From UBA5738 sp049641805 (lineage in GTDB: Bacteria > Patescibacteriota > Minisyncoccia > Minisyncoccales > UBA5738), in contig JBARNX010000021.1 of NCBI GenBank assembly GCA_049641805.1, forward strand, positions 1-41,038: DNA of 41,038 nucleotides, given 5' to 3'. A model generated the notes under the pieces. The model saw only the letters and a program-made list of their open reading frames with translations, did no database searches and was not told the DNA's origin. Numbering within the stretch: the first letter of the stretch is position 1; the number at the start of each line of letters is the position of its first letter. Position numbers and translations under genes: made by a program. This document shows, piece by piece, positions 14,314 through 23,586 of the stretch.

Positions 14314-15594
14314 ATGACAAACAATGTCTCCAAGGAAGTTTTGATTCCGGTCTTAAAAGAGCAATTTGAGGCGTTTTTGGCAAAAGATATCGGCGTCAAA
14401 AGAGAAATTTTGGATCGCGTGAGCGGTCTTGTCGCCGCGCCGCAAATAATGGTGATTACCGGTTTGAGGCGGGCGGGCAAATCAACGCTGCTGGCGCAAA
14501 TTGCCGCCAAATATCTCAAAGATAAATTCTATTTTGTTAATTTTGAGGATGAAAGATTATCAAAATTTTTGGCCGGCGACTTTGATTTGTTGCATGAGGC
14601 GTTGATCGGTTTGTTTGGCGAGAGGAAAATTTTTCTGTTTGATGAAATCCAAAATGTTCCCGAGTGGGAGCGGTTCGTGCGTCGTTTGCACGATCAGGGC
14701 TATAAATTTATCGTTACCGGTTCCAATGCGTCGCTTTTGAGCCAAGAATTGGGCACGCGGCTCACCGGTCGCTCAATCCGGATTGAGGTTTATCCGTTTT
14801 CATTCGGTGAGTTTTTGTCGTTCAAAAAAGCTAAAGAGTTTGATTTTAATGCGCTTGTCCCCAAGCAAAGAAGCCGGTTGATAAAGTTGGTTGACGAATA
14901 TCTGATTTTGGGCGGCATTCCGGATTCATTGAAATATCCCGAATTGGAAATTCATAAAACGCTTTATGATGATGTTTTGTATCGCGATGTCGCGGCGCGT
15001 TATCACCTTGGCAACATTAAGGAGTTGAAAGATCTGGCTTTCTTTTTGGCGAGCAACGCATCCTCGTTAATTTCTTTTAATAAGATTAAGGAGCTTTTAA
15101 AATTGGGAAGCGTTAATACGGTCAAGAGTTATATTGATTATCTTGAAAACAGCTGGCTGTTTTTCACGATCAATAAATATGCCTATTCGGTCAAAGAACA
15201 GCAAATCGCCGCCAAAAAAATTTATGGCGTTGATACCGGCTTGATTAAGTCCGTGGGGTTCGATTTTTCGCCGAATTCGGGAAAGTTGATGGAGAATGCG
15301 ATTTATTTGCAATTGCGCCGGAAATATCAATATCAAGAAATTTATTATTATAAGACCGACCATGGATATGAAACGGATTTTTTCTTGCCCAAAGAAAATC
15401 TTTTAATTCAGTCAGCGCGCGATTTTGACGCGCCGGAAACCCAAGAAAGAGAATTGCGAGCGTTGGTTTTGGCGGCACAAGAGCAAAAAAGGCCAGTTGA
15501 TTTGCTGGTGGTCACGCATCGCGCCAAGCAAAAAATAAAAAAAGATAATTATCAAATCAATGTGATTCCTTTATATGAATGGTTGTTGAGGTAG
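14314..15594 (+). CDS. AAA_14/DUF4143 family ATPase
   Basis: A 426-residue protein with an N-terminal ATPase domain (Walker A TGLRRAGKST near residue 50, Walker B KIFLFDEIQNVPEW, sensor ITGSNASLLSQELGTRLTGR) and a C-terminal DUF4143 domain (YGVDTGLIKSVG, LMENAIYLQLRRK, GYETDFFLP). The C-terminal domain resembles a PD-(D/E)XK nuclease fold; the Glu of ENAIY and Asp of ETDF are where its acidic residues would be. The family is very common in bacteria and archaea, often with many paralogues, and its function is not established. It stands alone between rpsA and ileS, with its own palindrome-covered promoter. Confidence 0.88.
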   Translation: MTNNVSKEVLIPVLKEQFEAFLAKDIGVKREILDRVSGLVAAPQIMVITGLRRAGKSTLLAQIAAKYLKDKFYFVNFEDERLSKFLAGDFDLLHEALIGLFGERKIFLFDEIQNVPEWERFVRRLHDQGYKFIVTGSNASLLSQELGTRLTGRSIRIEVYPFSFGEFLSFKKAKEFDFNALVPKQRSRLIKLVDEYLILGGIPDSLKYPELEIHKTLYDDVLYRDVAARYHLGNIKELKDLAFFLASNASSLISFNKIKELLKLGSVNTVKSYIDYLENSWLFFTINKYAYSVKEQQIAAKKIYGVDTGLIKSVGFDFSPNSGKLMENAIYLQLRRKYQYQEIYYYKTDHGYETDFFLPKENLLIQSARDFDAPETQERELRALVLAAQEQKRPVDLLVVTHRAKQKIKKDNYQINVIPLYEWLLR

Positions 15595-15622
15595 TTTTTT
15601 GCGGTGTTTTTTTGTTGTATTC

Positions 15623-15651
15623 GTAGGGGCGGGCAAAATGCCCGCCCCTAC
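15623..15651. repeat. Perfect GTAGGGGCGGGCA hairpin
   Basis: Arms 15623-15635 and 15639-15651 are perfect 13-nt reverse complements with a 3-nt AAA loop. It lies 28 nt after the ATPase stop. With no T-run it looks like a mobile GC-rich palindrome more than a dedicated terminator, though it could block transcription. Confidence 0.75.
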
Positions 15652-15700
15652 AAAATGCGGATGATATAAATTGGTAACCACTCACCGGGGTTCGCATTTT

Positions 15701-15740
15701 AAGGGTCTATCCCCTGTGCACTCGCAGGGGTTAGACCCTT
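15701..15740. repeat. Nested palindrome, GGTC-TA-TCC type
   Basis: AAGGGTCTATCCCCTG (15701-15716) and CAGGGGTTAGACCCTT (15725-15740) are complementary with one mismatch and an 8-nt loop. It is nearly the inverse of the copy at 34651-34690. Confidence 0.75.
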
Positions 15741-15843
15741 GTAAAGAATTACGAATGCAAAGCGGCCATAGTCAAGGGTCGTGCATAAATCCTCGGTTCT
15801 TTTTTATACAAATACGGTAAAAGGGCTTTAAATATTGGGGGAA

Positions 15844-15868
15844 TTTGCTACATTCAAATTGTAGCAAA
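15844..15868. promoter_or_regulatory. 9-bp hairpin directly before ileS
   Basis: TTTGCTACA (15844-15852) and TGTAGCAAA (15860-15868) are perfect complements and end 5 nt before the ileS ATG at 15874. It could be an operator or an RNA hairpin that limits ribosome access. No T-box features are seen. Confidence 0.5.
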
Positions 15869-15873
15869 ATTTT

Positions 15874-18800
15874 ATGGAACAAAATTTTAACCAAAGGGAA
15901 GAAAAGATAATTAAATTCTGGAACAATAATAAGATTTTTGAAAAATCGGTTAATCGCGCGCCCAAGAAGCGCCGGGACTTTGTGTTTTATGAGGGGCCGC
16001 CCACGGCTAATGCGCGGCCGGGGATACATCATCTGGAAACGCGCGTGTTCAAGGATATGGTTTGCCGCTATAAAACCATGGCGGGTTTTCGGGTCGAGCG
16101 CCGCGCCGGATGGGACACGCACGGGTTGCCGGTGGAATTGCAGATTGAAAAGAAACTTGGCCTCCACAACAAAAAAGAGATCGAGCAATATGGCATTAAG
16201 GAATTCAACAAGCAATGCCGCGATTCGGTTTTCGAGCAGATCAAGGAATGGCGCGCGCTGACCGAGCGCGTCGGTTATTGGCTGGATATGGATAATGCCT
16301 ATATCACTTATGATTCCAAATATATGGAGTCGGTGTGGTTTATTTTGAAAACCGCTTGGGAAAAGAAATTGATGTTTCAGGATTACAAAGTGGTGCCGTA
16401 TTGCCCGCGTTGCGGTACGGCGCTTTCCAGCCATGAAGTGGCGCAAGGTTATAAAAAAGTCAAAGAACTTTCCATATTCGTGAAATTCCGGGTGGTTAAT
16501 CCCGAAATTAAAGACACTTCGCTTTTGGTTTGGACCACCACGCCATGGACATTGCCGGCCAATGTGGCCGCCGCGGTCAATCCCAAAATGAATTATGTGA
16601 AAGCCAAGCCGAAGGACGCCGCCGGCGGATTTTTAATTTTGGCGAAAAGCCGGTTTGGAGTTCTGGGTGAAAATTATGAAATTGTTGAGGAAATGAAGGG
16701 CGATAAATTGGTGGGTTTGCGCTATCAGGCGGTTTATCCGGTGCCCGACGAATCGAAAAAAACGATTTACAAAGTGATCATCGCGAATTTCGTTTCTTTG
16801 GAGGATGGTTCGGGAATTGTGCATATCGCACCGGCGTTTGGCGCCGAAGATATGGAAGCGATCCGTTCGGAGAATAAAAAATTGCGCGCTGAAAATCTGC
16901 CGGAGTTTCCGGTGGTGATGAATGTGGGCGAAGACGGCGCGTTTACTTTTGACAGCGCCAAGTGGGCGGGTATGTTTGTCAAAGACGCCGATTTGCCGAT
17001 CACCAAAGATTTGGAAGAACGCGGATTGTTGTTTAAATCCGAAATTTACGAGCATGATTATCCGTTTTGCTGGCGCTGTAAAACGCCGTTGCTGTATTAC
17101 GCCAAAAAGAGCTGGTTTATCGAAATGACCAGGCTGCGGGACGATTTAATCAAAAATAACCAAACGATTAACTGGGTGCCGGGTTATCTAAAGGACGGGC
17201 GTTTCGGGGAATGGCTGCGCGAAGTCAAGGATTGGGCGATTTCCCGCGACCGTTATTGGGGCACGCCTCTGCCGGCATGGAAGTGCGAATGCGGCCATAC
17301 CCAAATTATGGGTTCGGTTCGCGATCTGCTGGATTGCCGTTATTCCCAAAATCGCTATTTTATTTTTCGGCACGGCCATTCGGCGCGGCAGGTAAAAAAG
17401 ATTTCCAGTTCGTGGCCCGAGCCCGAGCCTTTGCCGCTCACCGAACAGGGGAGAAAGAAAGTTGGCGCCAACGCCAAGAAATTGGCCAAGGGGAAAATCG
17501 ATCTGATCATTTCTTCGGATTTACTGCGGGCAAAAGAAACCGCCCAGATAATTTCCCAAGCCACGGGCGCCAAAATCGTTTATGACAAGCGGTTGCGCGA
17601 ACTCAATGTGGGCGCGTTAAACGGCCAAGACCCGAAATTGTTTTGGGATTTCATCAATGCCGAGTCCGATCGTTTGAATGCCAAACCGCGAAGAGGAGAA
17701 AGCTTGGTTGCGCTGCGCCGCCGGGTTTATGAATTTATTTTTGATGTCGACAAGAAATATGAGAACAAAACCATTGTTTTCGTGTCGCACGAAATGCCTC
17801 TGACAATTTTGGAATGGACGCTGGAAGGGATGGAGCTGGAAACGATTATTGATGGCCGCTATTCCGGAAAAATTAAAAAAATCGACACCGGTGTTTTTCG
17901 GCCGATTGATTATAAGGAATTGCCCTTTAATGATCGGATGGAAATCGATTTGCATCGGCCTTATATTGATCAAGTGATGCCGATTTGCCCGAAATGCAAC
18001 GCCAAAATGCGGCGCACGCCCGAAGTGCTTGACTGCTGGCTTGATTCGGGTTCAATGCCTTTCGCGCAGATAGGCTGGCCGCGGGGCAAAAATCAATCAA
18101 AAAATGAACCGCCAAAATTATTCCCCGCGGATTTCATTTCCGAAGCGATTGATCAGACGCGCGGCTGGTTTTACACTTTGCTTTCGGTGTCCGCGGTTTT
18201 GGGATTCGGCGCGTCCTATAAAAATGTGGTTTCGCTGGGGCATGTTTTGGATGAAAAGGGCGAAAAGATGTCCAAATCCAAAGGCAATGTGATCGATCCG
18301 CGGGAAATGATCGAGAAATATTGCGCCGACGCGGTGCGCTGGTATTTCTACACGGTTAATGATCCGGGCGATCCAAAACTTTACAATGAAAAAGATTTGG
18401 ATCAGGCGGTTAAAAAGTTTTTGCTGACATTTTGGAATTGCCATATTTTCCTCCAGACTTATGCGCCCGGAATCAAAGCGCCCAAAACCGTCGCGCCGGC
18501 GCATGTGCTGGACCGGTGGATTGTTTCACGGCTGAATGAAACAATAATGCTTGTCGGCGGCCTTCTTGAGAAATACGATATCGCTCCCGCGGCGCGGGCG
18601 CTTGAATCGTTTGCAATCAATGATCTGTCGTTGTGGTATGTGAGGCGGTCGCGCCGGCGCTTGCAGCAGCCGGTAAATCCGGCCGAGCTGAAACAGGCGG
18701 CCAAGATATTCGCCTATGTGCTGGCGGATTTGGCCAAAATCACCGCGCCGTTTACGCCATTTTTGAGCGAGGAAATCTATCAGAAATTGAGCGGCAATGA

Positions 18801-19362
18801 TTTTGCCAAACCCAAATCGGTTCATTTGGAAGAGTGGCCCCAAGTTTCGGAAAAATTAATTGACAAAAACCTTGGCATACAAATGGCGCGGGTGCGCGAG
18901 TTGGTGGCCGCGGCTTTGGCCGAGCGCGCCAAGCGGGGCGTTAAAGTGCGCCAGCCGCTGGCAAAAATGATCGTTGCCGGAAACCCGCTTGATGAAGAGC
19001 TGATCGGTTTGTTGGCGGGCGAAGTAAATGTAAAAGCAATCGAATTTAATCCGGGATCAAAGACGCCGATGGAATTCGACTGGACGATCACCCCCGCGCT
19101 GGAAGAGGAGGGTAATGTGCGGGAAACAATGCGCCAGATACAGGAATTGCGCAAAACCGCCAAGTTCACGCCCGCGGATAAAATCATCGTTTATGTTCAG
19201 GCCGAAGGCGGGTTGAAAGCCGCGATCGAAAAAAATCAATCAATGATGGCCAAGGAAACCAAAGCTGTTGGGATTGAATTCGGAAAGCCGGCCAAGCCGG
19301 CCGCACAAATCGAAGCTAAGGTTGGCGGCCGGACGCTATGGATCGGCATTAAAAAATGTTAA
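15874..19362 (+). CDS. ileS: Isoleucyl-tRNA synthetase with an inserted histidine-phosphatase domain
   Basis: A 1162-residue class I synthetase charging tRNA-Ile. PGIHH near residue 52 is the HIGH signature in its type-2 (eukaryote-like) form, WTTTPWTLPANVA and GIVHIAPAFGAEDME belong to the CP1 editing domain, and KMSKSKGN is near residue 798. Between the first zinc ribbon (CECGH, ending about residue 488) and the LHRPYIDQV segment (about 690) lies a complete phosphoglycerate-mutase-like histidine phosphatase: FRHGHSARQ (His500), ISSDLLRAKETAQII, RELNVG (Glu576) and FVSHEMPL (His639). All catalytic positions of that family are present. The core then resumes with CPKCNAKM and LDCWLDSGSMPFAQ. 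The anticodon-binding domain is present. Normal type-2 IleRS is about 1000-1050 residues, so the excess matches the insertion. The role of the phosphatase is unknown. Confidence 0.95.
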   Translation: MEQNFNQREEKIIKFWNNNKIFEKSVNRAPKKRRDFVFYEGPPTANARPGIHHLETRVFKDMVCRYKTMAGFRVERRAGWDTHGLPVELQIEKKLGLHNKKEIEQYGIKEFNKQCRDSVFEQIKEWRALTERVGYWLDMDNAYITYDSKYMESVWFILKTAWEKKLMFQDYKVVPYCPRCGTALSSHEVAQGYKKVKELSIFVKFRVVNPEIKDTSLLVWTTTPWTLPANVAAAVNPKMNYVKAKPKDAAGGFLILAKSRFGVLGENYEIVEEMKGDKLVGLRYQAVYPVPDESKKTIYKVIIANFVSLEDGSGIVHIAPAFGAEDMEAIRSENKKLRAENLPEFPVVMNVGEDGAFTFDSAKWAGMFVKDADLPITKDLEERGLLFKSEIYEHDYPFCWRCKTPLLYYAKKSWFIEMTRLRDDLIKNNQTINWVPGYLKDGRFGEWLREVKDWAISRDRYWGTPLPAWKCECGHTQIMGSVRDLLDCRYSQNRYFIFRHGHSARQVKKISSSWPEPEPLPLTEQGRKKVGANAKKLAKGKIDLIISSDLLRAKETAQIISQATGAKIVYDKRLRELNVGALNGQDPKLFWDFINAESDRLNAKPRRGESLVALRRRVYEFIFDVDKKYENKTIVFVSHEMPLTILEWTLEGMELETIIDGRYSGKIKKIDTGVFRPIDYKELPFNDRMEIDLHRPYIDQVMPICPKCNAKMRRTPEVLDCWLDSGSMPFAQIGWPRGKNQSKNEPPKLFPADFISEAIDQTRGWFYTLLSVSAVLGFGASYKNVVSLGHVLDEKGEKMSKSKGNVIDPREMIEKYCADAVRWYFYTVNDPGDPKLYNEKDLDQAVKKFLLTFWNCHIFLQTYAPGIKAPKTVAPAHVLDRWIVSRLNETIMLVGGLLEKYDIAPAARALESFAINDLSLWYVRRSRRRLQQPVNPAELKQAAKIFAYVLADLAKITAPFTPFLSEEIYQKLSGNDFAKPKSVHLEEWPQVSEKLIDKNLGIQMARVRELVAAALAERAKRGVKVRQPLAKMIVAGNPLDEELIGLLAGEVNVKAIEFNPGSKTPMEFDWTITPALEEEGNVRETMRQIQELRKTAKFTPADKIIVYVQAEGGLKAAIEKNQSMMAKETKAVGIEFGKPAKPAAQIEAKVGGRTLWIGIKKC

Positions 19363-19491
19363 ACTAAAACAACAGAAACACAATAGAAACAATTAGAAAC
19401 ACAATAGAAATACATTGCGAAGCGTTTTAACAATATATTTCCATTTATTTCGCGAGTAAAGCGAGCGTGTTTCTATGAATTTCGGTTATTT
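19363..19491. repeat. AGAAACACAATAGAAA direct and inverted repeats between ileS and the exchanger gene
   Basis: AGAAACACAATAGAAA occurs twice in tandem (about 19374-19410), and GTGTTTCT near 19470 is its inverted counterpart, so the spacer can fold back over about 90 nt. No ORF is seen. Confidence 0.45.
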
Positions 19492-20508
19492 ATGGAGCTC
19501 ATTATTTGGTCGGTTATATTTGTTGTCGCGGCGGCCGTTTTGATTAAAGCGGCGGATTGGCTCGCGGCCGGCGCGCAAAGGCTCGCGGCCGGCGGCAGGG
19601 AGCCGGATTTCGCGGCGGCTTCGATTGCTTTGGCGTTGCCCGAATTGGCGCTGGCGCTGGCGGCGGTGACTTTGGGATTGCCCGAATTGGTGGTTCCGCT
19701 GGCGGTCGGTTCGACAATCGCCAATATCTTGCTGGTGGCGGGCGCGAGCGTTATGGCGGCCAAGGGTTTGCCGGTTAAGAAGGAATATATTGATTTGGAC
19801 GCGCCGTTGCTGGCCGCGGCCGCGGCGATCTTTTTTACGGTTGCTTGCGACGGCGAAGTGAATCGGTTCGAGGGATTGTTGATGGCGGTGATATTTTTTG
19901 TTTATACGATTTATATTTTTTCCCGGGACAACCGGACCGGTTTGAATCCGCGCGACATCATTACTCCCGCGGCGATAGCTTCAAGCGGCCAAAAATTGGT
20001 TGAGGCGGTGGGCGCGCGTTTTGACCGGGGATTTGAAATGATTAAAAACGCGTCCCGGCAAAATTTTTTCAAGGCGCTGTTTTTATCGCTGGCCGGCGCG
20101 GGACTGCTGGTTTTTGCGGCGAATATCGCGGTTAAGTCGTTGATAAGCGTTGCCGCGATCGTTCAAATTTTTCCGGCAATGCTGGCAATGACGGTCTTAG
20201 CCACGGCGACATCCTTGCCCGAACTTTTTTCAAGTTTGGCGACAATCCGGCGCAAACGCTACGAGATGTCGCTGGGTAATGTTTTCGCCAGCAATACCGT
20301 GAATTTGCTTTTGGTGTGCGGTATCGCGGCGATGTTTTTGCCTTTGCCTTTCGAGGGTGCGGCATTAACGGTCGGTTTGCCGTTTTTGGCGATTTCGGTC
20401 GGTTTGCTGATAGTTTTCTCGTTCTCGCGCAAAATTAATTTTGGCGAAGGCATAATGTTTTTGTTCATATATTTTTTATTTATTGTGAAGCTGTTTAATC
20501 TATTCTGA
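19492..20508 (+). CDS. Sodium/calcium exchanger (CaCA) family membrane protein
   Basis: A 338-residue protein with about ten hydrophobic helices in two halves, separated by a polar segment at about residues 140-190. The second half has the clear alpha-repeat ATATSLPELFSSLATI and GNVFASNTVNLLLVCG. The first has the weaker counterpart LALPELALALAAVTLGLPELVVP and GSTIANILLVAG. The two repeats carry the Glu residues that bind the cation in YrbG-like exchangers. It would exchange Ca2+ for Na+ or H+ across the cytoplasmic membrane. The first repeat lacks the usual Gly-Thr-Ser before PEL, so its activity may be altered. The next gene begins 6 nt after its stop. Confidence 0.85.
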   Translation: MELIIWSVIFVVAAAVLIKAADWLAAGAQRLAAGGREPDFAAASIALALPELALALAAVTLGLPELVVPLAVGSTIANILLVAGASVMAAKGLPVKKEYIDLDAPLLAAAAAIFFTVACDGEVNRFEGLLMAVIFFVYTIYIFSRDNRTGLNPRDIITPAAIASSGQKLVEAVGARFDRGFEMIKNASRQNFFKALFLSLAGAGLLVFAANIAVKSLISVAAIVQIFPAMLAMTVLATATSLPELFSSLATIRRKRYEMSLGNVFASNTVNLLLVCGIAAMFLPLPFEGAALTVGLPFLAISVGLLIVFSFSRKINFGEGIMFLFIYFLFIVKLFNLF

Positions 20509-20514
20509 AAAACT

Positions 20515-21231
20515 ATGGAAAAACAAACCGGAGAATTATATAAAAGCAAGCTGTTCTTTGGGAAGACCAATGAAATTTTAGGTAAAGGCGCGATCGGCGA
20601 AGCTAATTCCCTTCGGAGCGAAGAAATGAAAGAAAAAGCCCGGCCGGGTTCTTTATCCGGCAATTCAATATTTAATCGACGCGGTTCCATGGCGGCGAGT
20701 GACGCGGCCGCGACGGGCGGAAATGGTTTGGGAATCGGACGCCAGAGCGATCTTGACCGCGTTATATCCCGCGCGCGGGAAAACGCGGCATTAAAAGCCG
20801 CCAAAATGGAAGCGGCGGAAAAAGCTAAAAAAACCGAAGCTTTGAAGGCCAATTTGAGGAAAACAGGAATTTTTACCGGCGGGGATTTTAATTCTACGGG
20901 GATAAAAAAAGTCGGGTCGGCCTTGAACGAAAGTTTGCGGAAAGCGTTTCCCGAATATTCCACGGGAACAAGCGAAAAAGCCAGAAAAACAATCGGGCGG
21001 ATACTCGGCGCCGCAAGTTCGGACGCCCGGGTAAAGAAAGATCTTTTGATAAAAATGGGTAAAGCGATAGAAGCGGGAAAGCGCGACGATCCGTCTTTGA
21101 AAGGATGGAGCGAAGAAGAAAAAAAATATGTTTTTAACAGTTCCGACAGTTCCGAAAAAAGGCGCGGCATATTGGGAGGCATCGGCGGCGCGCTGGGAGG
21201 AGAGCACGCGAAGAAATGGAAAAATAATTAA
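20515..21231 (+). CDS. Hypothetical charged protein
   Basis: A 238-residue protein without a recognised family. The N-terminal 80 residues are rich in Gly, Ser and Asn. Residues 80-120 form a probable helix or coiled coil rich in Ala and Lys (SRARENAALKAAKMEAAEKA). The C-terminal part contains SEKARKTIGRILGAASSDARVKKDLLIK, then WSEEEKKYVFNSS and a Gly-rich basic tail. No signal peptide or membrane segment is visible. It lies 6 nt after the exchanger and 8 nt before recO, so it is probably part of the same transcript. Its codon composition resembles its neighbours, which supports a real gene. Confidence 0.7.
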   Translation: MEKQTGELYKSKLFFGKTNEILGKGAIGEANSLRSEEMKEKARPGSLSGNSIFNRRGSMAASDAAATGGNGLGIGRQSDLDRVISRARENAALKAAKMEAAEKAKKTEALKANLRKTGIFTGGDFNSTGIKKVGSALNESLRKAFPEYSTGTSEKARKTIGRILGAASSDARVKKDLLIKMGKAIEAGKRDDPSLKGWSEEEKKYVFNSSDSSEKRRGILGGIGGALGGEHAKKWKNN

Positions 21232-21239
21232 TTTGCGGA

Positions 21240-21887
21240 ATGTTTACGCATTATCGGACGCAGGGAGTGGTTGTCAAAAAAATCGATCGGGGCGAGGCGG
21301 ATCAGCTTCTGGTTGTTTACACCAAAGATTTCGGCCGGATCGAGGTGATGGCGCGGGGGATTCGCAAGATCACTTCCAAATTGCGCCCGGCGGTCGAATT
21401 CCCTTCCGTTGCCGAGATTGAATTTATCCAGGGGAAAGCTTGCAAAACATTGACCGATGCGTTAATTATGAATTTATTGGTGGATTCGCGGAAAGATTTG
21501 CGAAAATCAGCCGCTTTGCGCCGGATATGCGGTTTTGCGGAAGAAATAATCAAGGACCAGCAGGAAGATTCGCGGATATGGGGATTGTTGCGTTCGGCGT
21601 TGTTTTTTGTTGAATCCGCCGATGCCAAATGCGCCGCGGCGATTTGCCACTATTTCGTTTGGCATTTGTTGGATGTGGCCGGTTGGCGGCCTGACTTTGG
21701 AGGCGAGGCTCGCTCTGACGGGCGGCCGGAGTTGAACGAGCGAAACATTGGGGTTCAAACCTTGGCGCTGGTGAAATTTTTTTGCGATACCAATATCGAG
21801 CGCGGCAGTTTGATGCGGCTTACCGGCCGGCAAAACGATTTGTTGCTGGCGGCGGCGCGAGATCATCTGGCGGCGGTCACCAAATAA
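21240..21887 (+). CDS. recO: DNA repair protein RecO
   Basis: A 215-residue protein that in the RecF pathway anneals single strands and loads RecA with RecR. The N-terminal OB fold is clear: YRTQGVVVKKIDRGEADQLLVVYTKDFGRIEVMARGIRKITSKLRPAV. The helical C-terminal domain follows, with AICHYFVWHLLDVAGWRPDF. In many bacteria this region carries four zinc-binding cysteines (CxxC...CxxC); here none are seen after AGWRPDF, and the protein is shorter than the usual 230-250 residues. Confidence 0.85.
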   Translation: MFTHYRTQGVVVKKIDRGEADQLLVVYTKDFGRIEVMARGIRKITSKLRPAVEFPSVAEIEFIQGKACKTLTDALIMNLLVDSRKDLRKSAALRRICGFAEEIIKDQQEDSRIWGLLRSALFFVESADAKCAAAICHYFVWHLLDVAGWRPDFGGEARSDGRPELNERNIGVQTLALVKFFCDTNIERGSLMRLTGRQNDLLLAAARDHLAAVTK

Positions 21888-21909
21888 TTTAAATTTTAAA
21901 TTAAATTCG

Positions 21910-23586
21910 ATGAGCAAATTTTTAAAAATATTAATTGTTTTTACTTTGGTTCTGGCGGCCGTGGGTTATGGTTTTTGGCGCAAAAACATCTACTCCAAAG
22001 AGGAATTGAAGCTGGAAATGATGGGGCCCAAAGAAGCCCAGTTGGGGCAGGAAGTTGAATATGTGGTTAAATATAAAAATAACGGCCAGTTCCGGCTGGA
22101 AAACCCCACGCTGATGTTTGTCGCGCCGGATTTTTCGATAAAAGATAACAAGATATACACCCAAGAAGTGATCGATTCGAACAAGCTCGGCGGGGCGATT
22201 TACCCGGGCGAGGAAAGAAGCTTCTCTTTCAAGGTGAGGCTCGTCGGCAAAGCGGGCGATGCCAAAGTGGCCAAAGCCACGCTTTCGTACCAGCCCAAGA
22301 ATCTGACCGCGCGCTACGAATCAATCACTACTTCGACCACGGTGATGCAGGAGGTGCCGCTAAATCTCGATATGGATCTTTCGTCAACGGTGGAGGGCAA
22401 CAAAGATTTTCATTTCAAAATCAATTATTTTTCAAATGTTGACTGGCTGTTGACCGATTTGCGGGTTAATATCGATTATCCGTCGGGATACGCTTTCTCG
22501 CAATCGACTCCCAAGTCGCTGGACAAGAATGAATGGAGCGTGCCGGTGCTCAACAAGAACCAATCCGGGACCATCGATGTGACCGGTCAGCTTTCGGGGA
22601 ATTTGGGCGAAGGCAAAGTTTTCCGGGCGCGGATCGGGATGTGGAAAGACGGCCAGTATGTGCCGTTAAAAGAAATTGAGAGGGGTACTAAGATCGTTAA
22701 ACCCACGGTCGGCTTGAGGCAAACTATCAATGGCGAGGCCGATTATACGGCCAAACCCGGCGAATGGCTTCATTACGAAGTTTATTACCGCAACATAAGC
22801 GATAGCGAACTTTACAATTTGGTGATGGTGGACAAGCTGGACGGCGATTTGTATGATTTTTCCACTATTAAATCCGATACCGGAAATTTTCAGTCGGGAG
22901 ACAATTCCATCATTTTTGATTGGAAACAGAACAACCAGCTGGCCTATTTGGCGGTTATGGACGAGGGTAAAGTCGAGTTTTGGATAAAATTGAAAGACGA
23001 TTTGAGCCATTTGAGCCAGCCGGAACTGGATAACAAAGTAATGATCGGGCCGGCGCGCGAAGATTTTATCACCAAGATCAGTTCCAAATTGGAGCTGGTG
23101 CAGAAAGTTTTTTTCGGCGACGAGATATTCGGAAATTCAGGACCGCTTCCTCCGCAAGTTGGGTTGCCGACGACTTATACGGTTACTTGGCAGGCGAAAA
23201 ATTATTATTCCGATGTGAGAAATGTTATTATTAAAGCGGTTTTGCCTCCGGAAACGCAATTCAACAGCGGCAAAGTGTTTCCGGAGAACCAAGCGGGCAA
23301 GCTTATTTATAATGAAGGCACTCGGGAGTTGGCGTGGAATATCGGCGATATGACTGCGGGGCAGGGATTGATTTCCAATCCGCTGAATATCTCATTTCAG
23401 GTTACGGTGATACCGATGAGTTCGCAGGCTTTGAGCAAGGCGGGGATCATAGGCGAAGCGATGATTATCGGCGATGACAGTTGGACCGACACCACATTGG
23501 AATCAAAAGTTCCGGCGGTGGATACTGCCTCGATTTCCGATCCGGGGATGTCTGAAGACAGAGGGATGGTGCAACCCAGGAATTAA
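21910..23586 (+). CDS. Membrane-anchored DUF11-like surface protein
   Basis: A 558-residue protein with one N-terminal transmembrane helix (about residues 5-23) and an extracellular part made of immunoglobulin-like beta repeats. Three to four units of the DUF11/CARDB type can be seen: LGQEVEYVVKYKNNGQFRLENPTLMFVAP, the central DFHFKINYFSNVDWLLTDLRV, PGEWLHYEVYYRNISDSELYNLVMVD, and PTTYTVTWQAKNYYSDVRNVIIKAVLP. Such repeats occur in surface and pilus-associated proteins and probably act as stalks or adhesion modules. The C-terminus is polar with no anchor. It lies between recO and glyS on the same strand; an AT-rich repeat follows. Confidence 0.75.
   Translation: MSKFLKILIVFTLVLAAVGYGFWRKNIYSKEELKLEMMGPKEAQLGQEVEYVVKYKNNGQFRLENPTLMFVAPDFSIKDNKIYTQEVIDSNKLGGAIYPGEERSFSFKVRLVGKAGDAKVAKATLSYQPKNLTARYESITTSTTVMQEVPLNLDMDLSSTVEGNKDFHFKINYFSNVDWLLTDLRVNIDYPSGYAFSQSTPKSLDKNEWSVPVLNKNQSGTIDVTGQLSGNLGEGKVFRARIGMWKDGQYVPLKEIERGTKIVKPTVGLRQTINGEADYTAKPGEWLHYEVYYRNISDSELYNLVMVDKLDGDLYDFSTIKSDTGNFQSGDNSIIFDWKQNNQLAYLAVMDEGKVEFWIKLKDDLSHLSQPELDNKVMIGPAREDFITKISSKLELVQKVFFGDEIFGNSGPLPPQVGLPTTYTVTWQAKNYYSDVRNVIIKAVLPPETQFNSGKVFPENQAGKLIYNEGTRELAWNIGDMTAGQGLISNPLNISFQVTVIPMSSQALSKAGIIGEAMIIGDDSWTDTTLESKVPAVDTASISDPGMSEDRGMVQPRN

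Noticed and set aside
14075..14383. N-terminal extension of rpsA to 14383
   Set aside because: It would cross the promoter and operators of the divergent ATPase gene and a GC hairpin, and encodes no conserved sequence.
20259..21182. 307-codon minus-strand frame opposite the exchanger and the hypothetical gene
   Set aside because: It covers parts of two plus-strand genes, one with clear CaCA motifs, and shows no family features; an antisense shadow.
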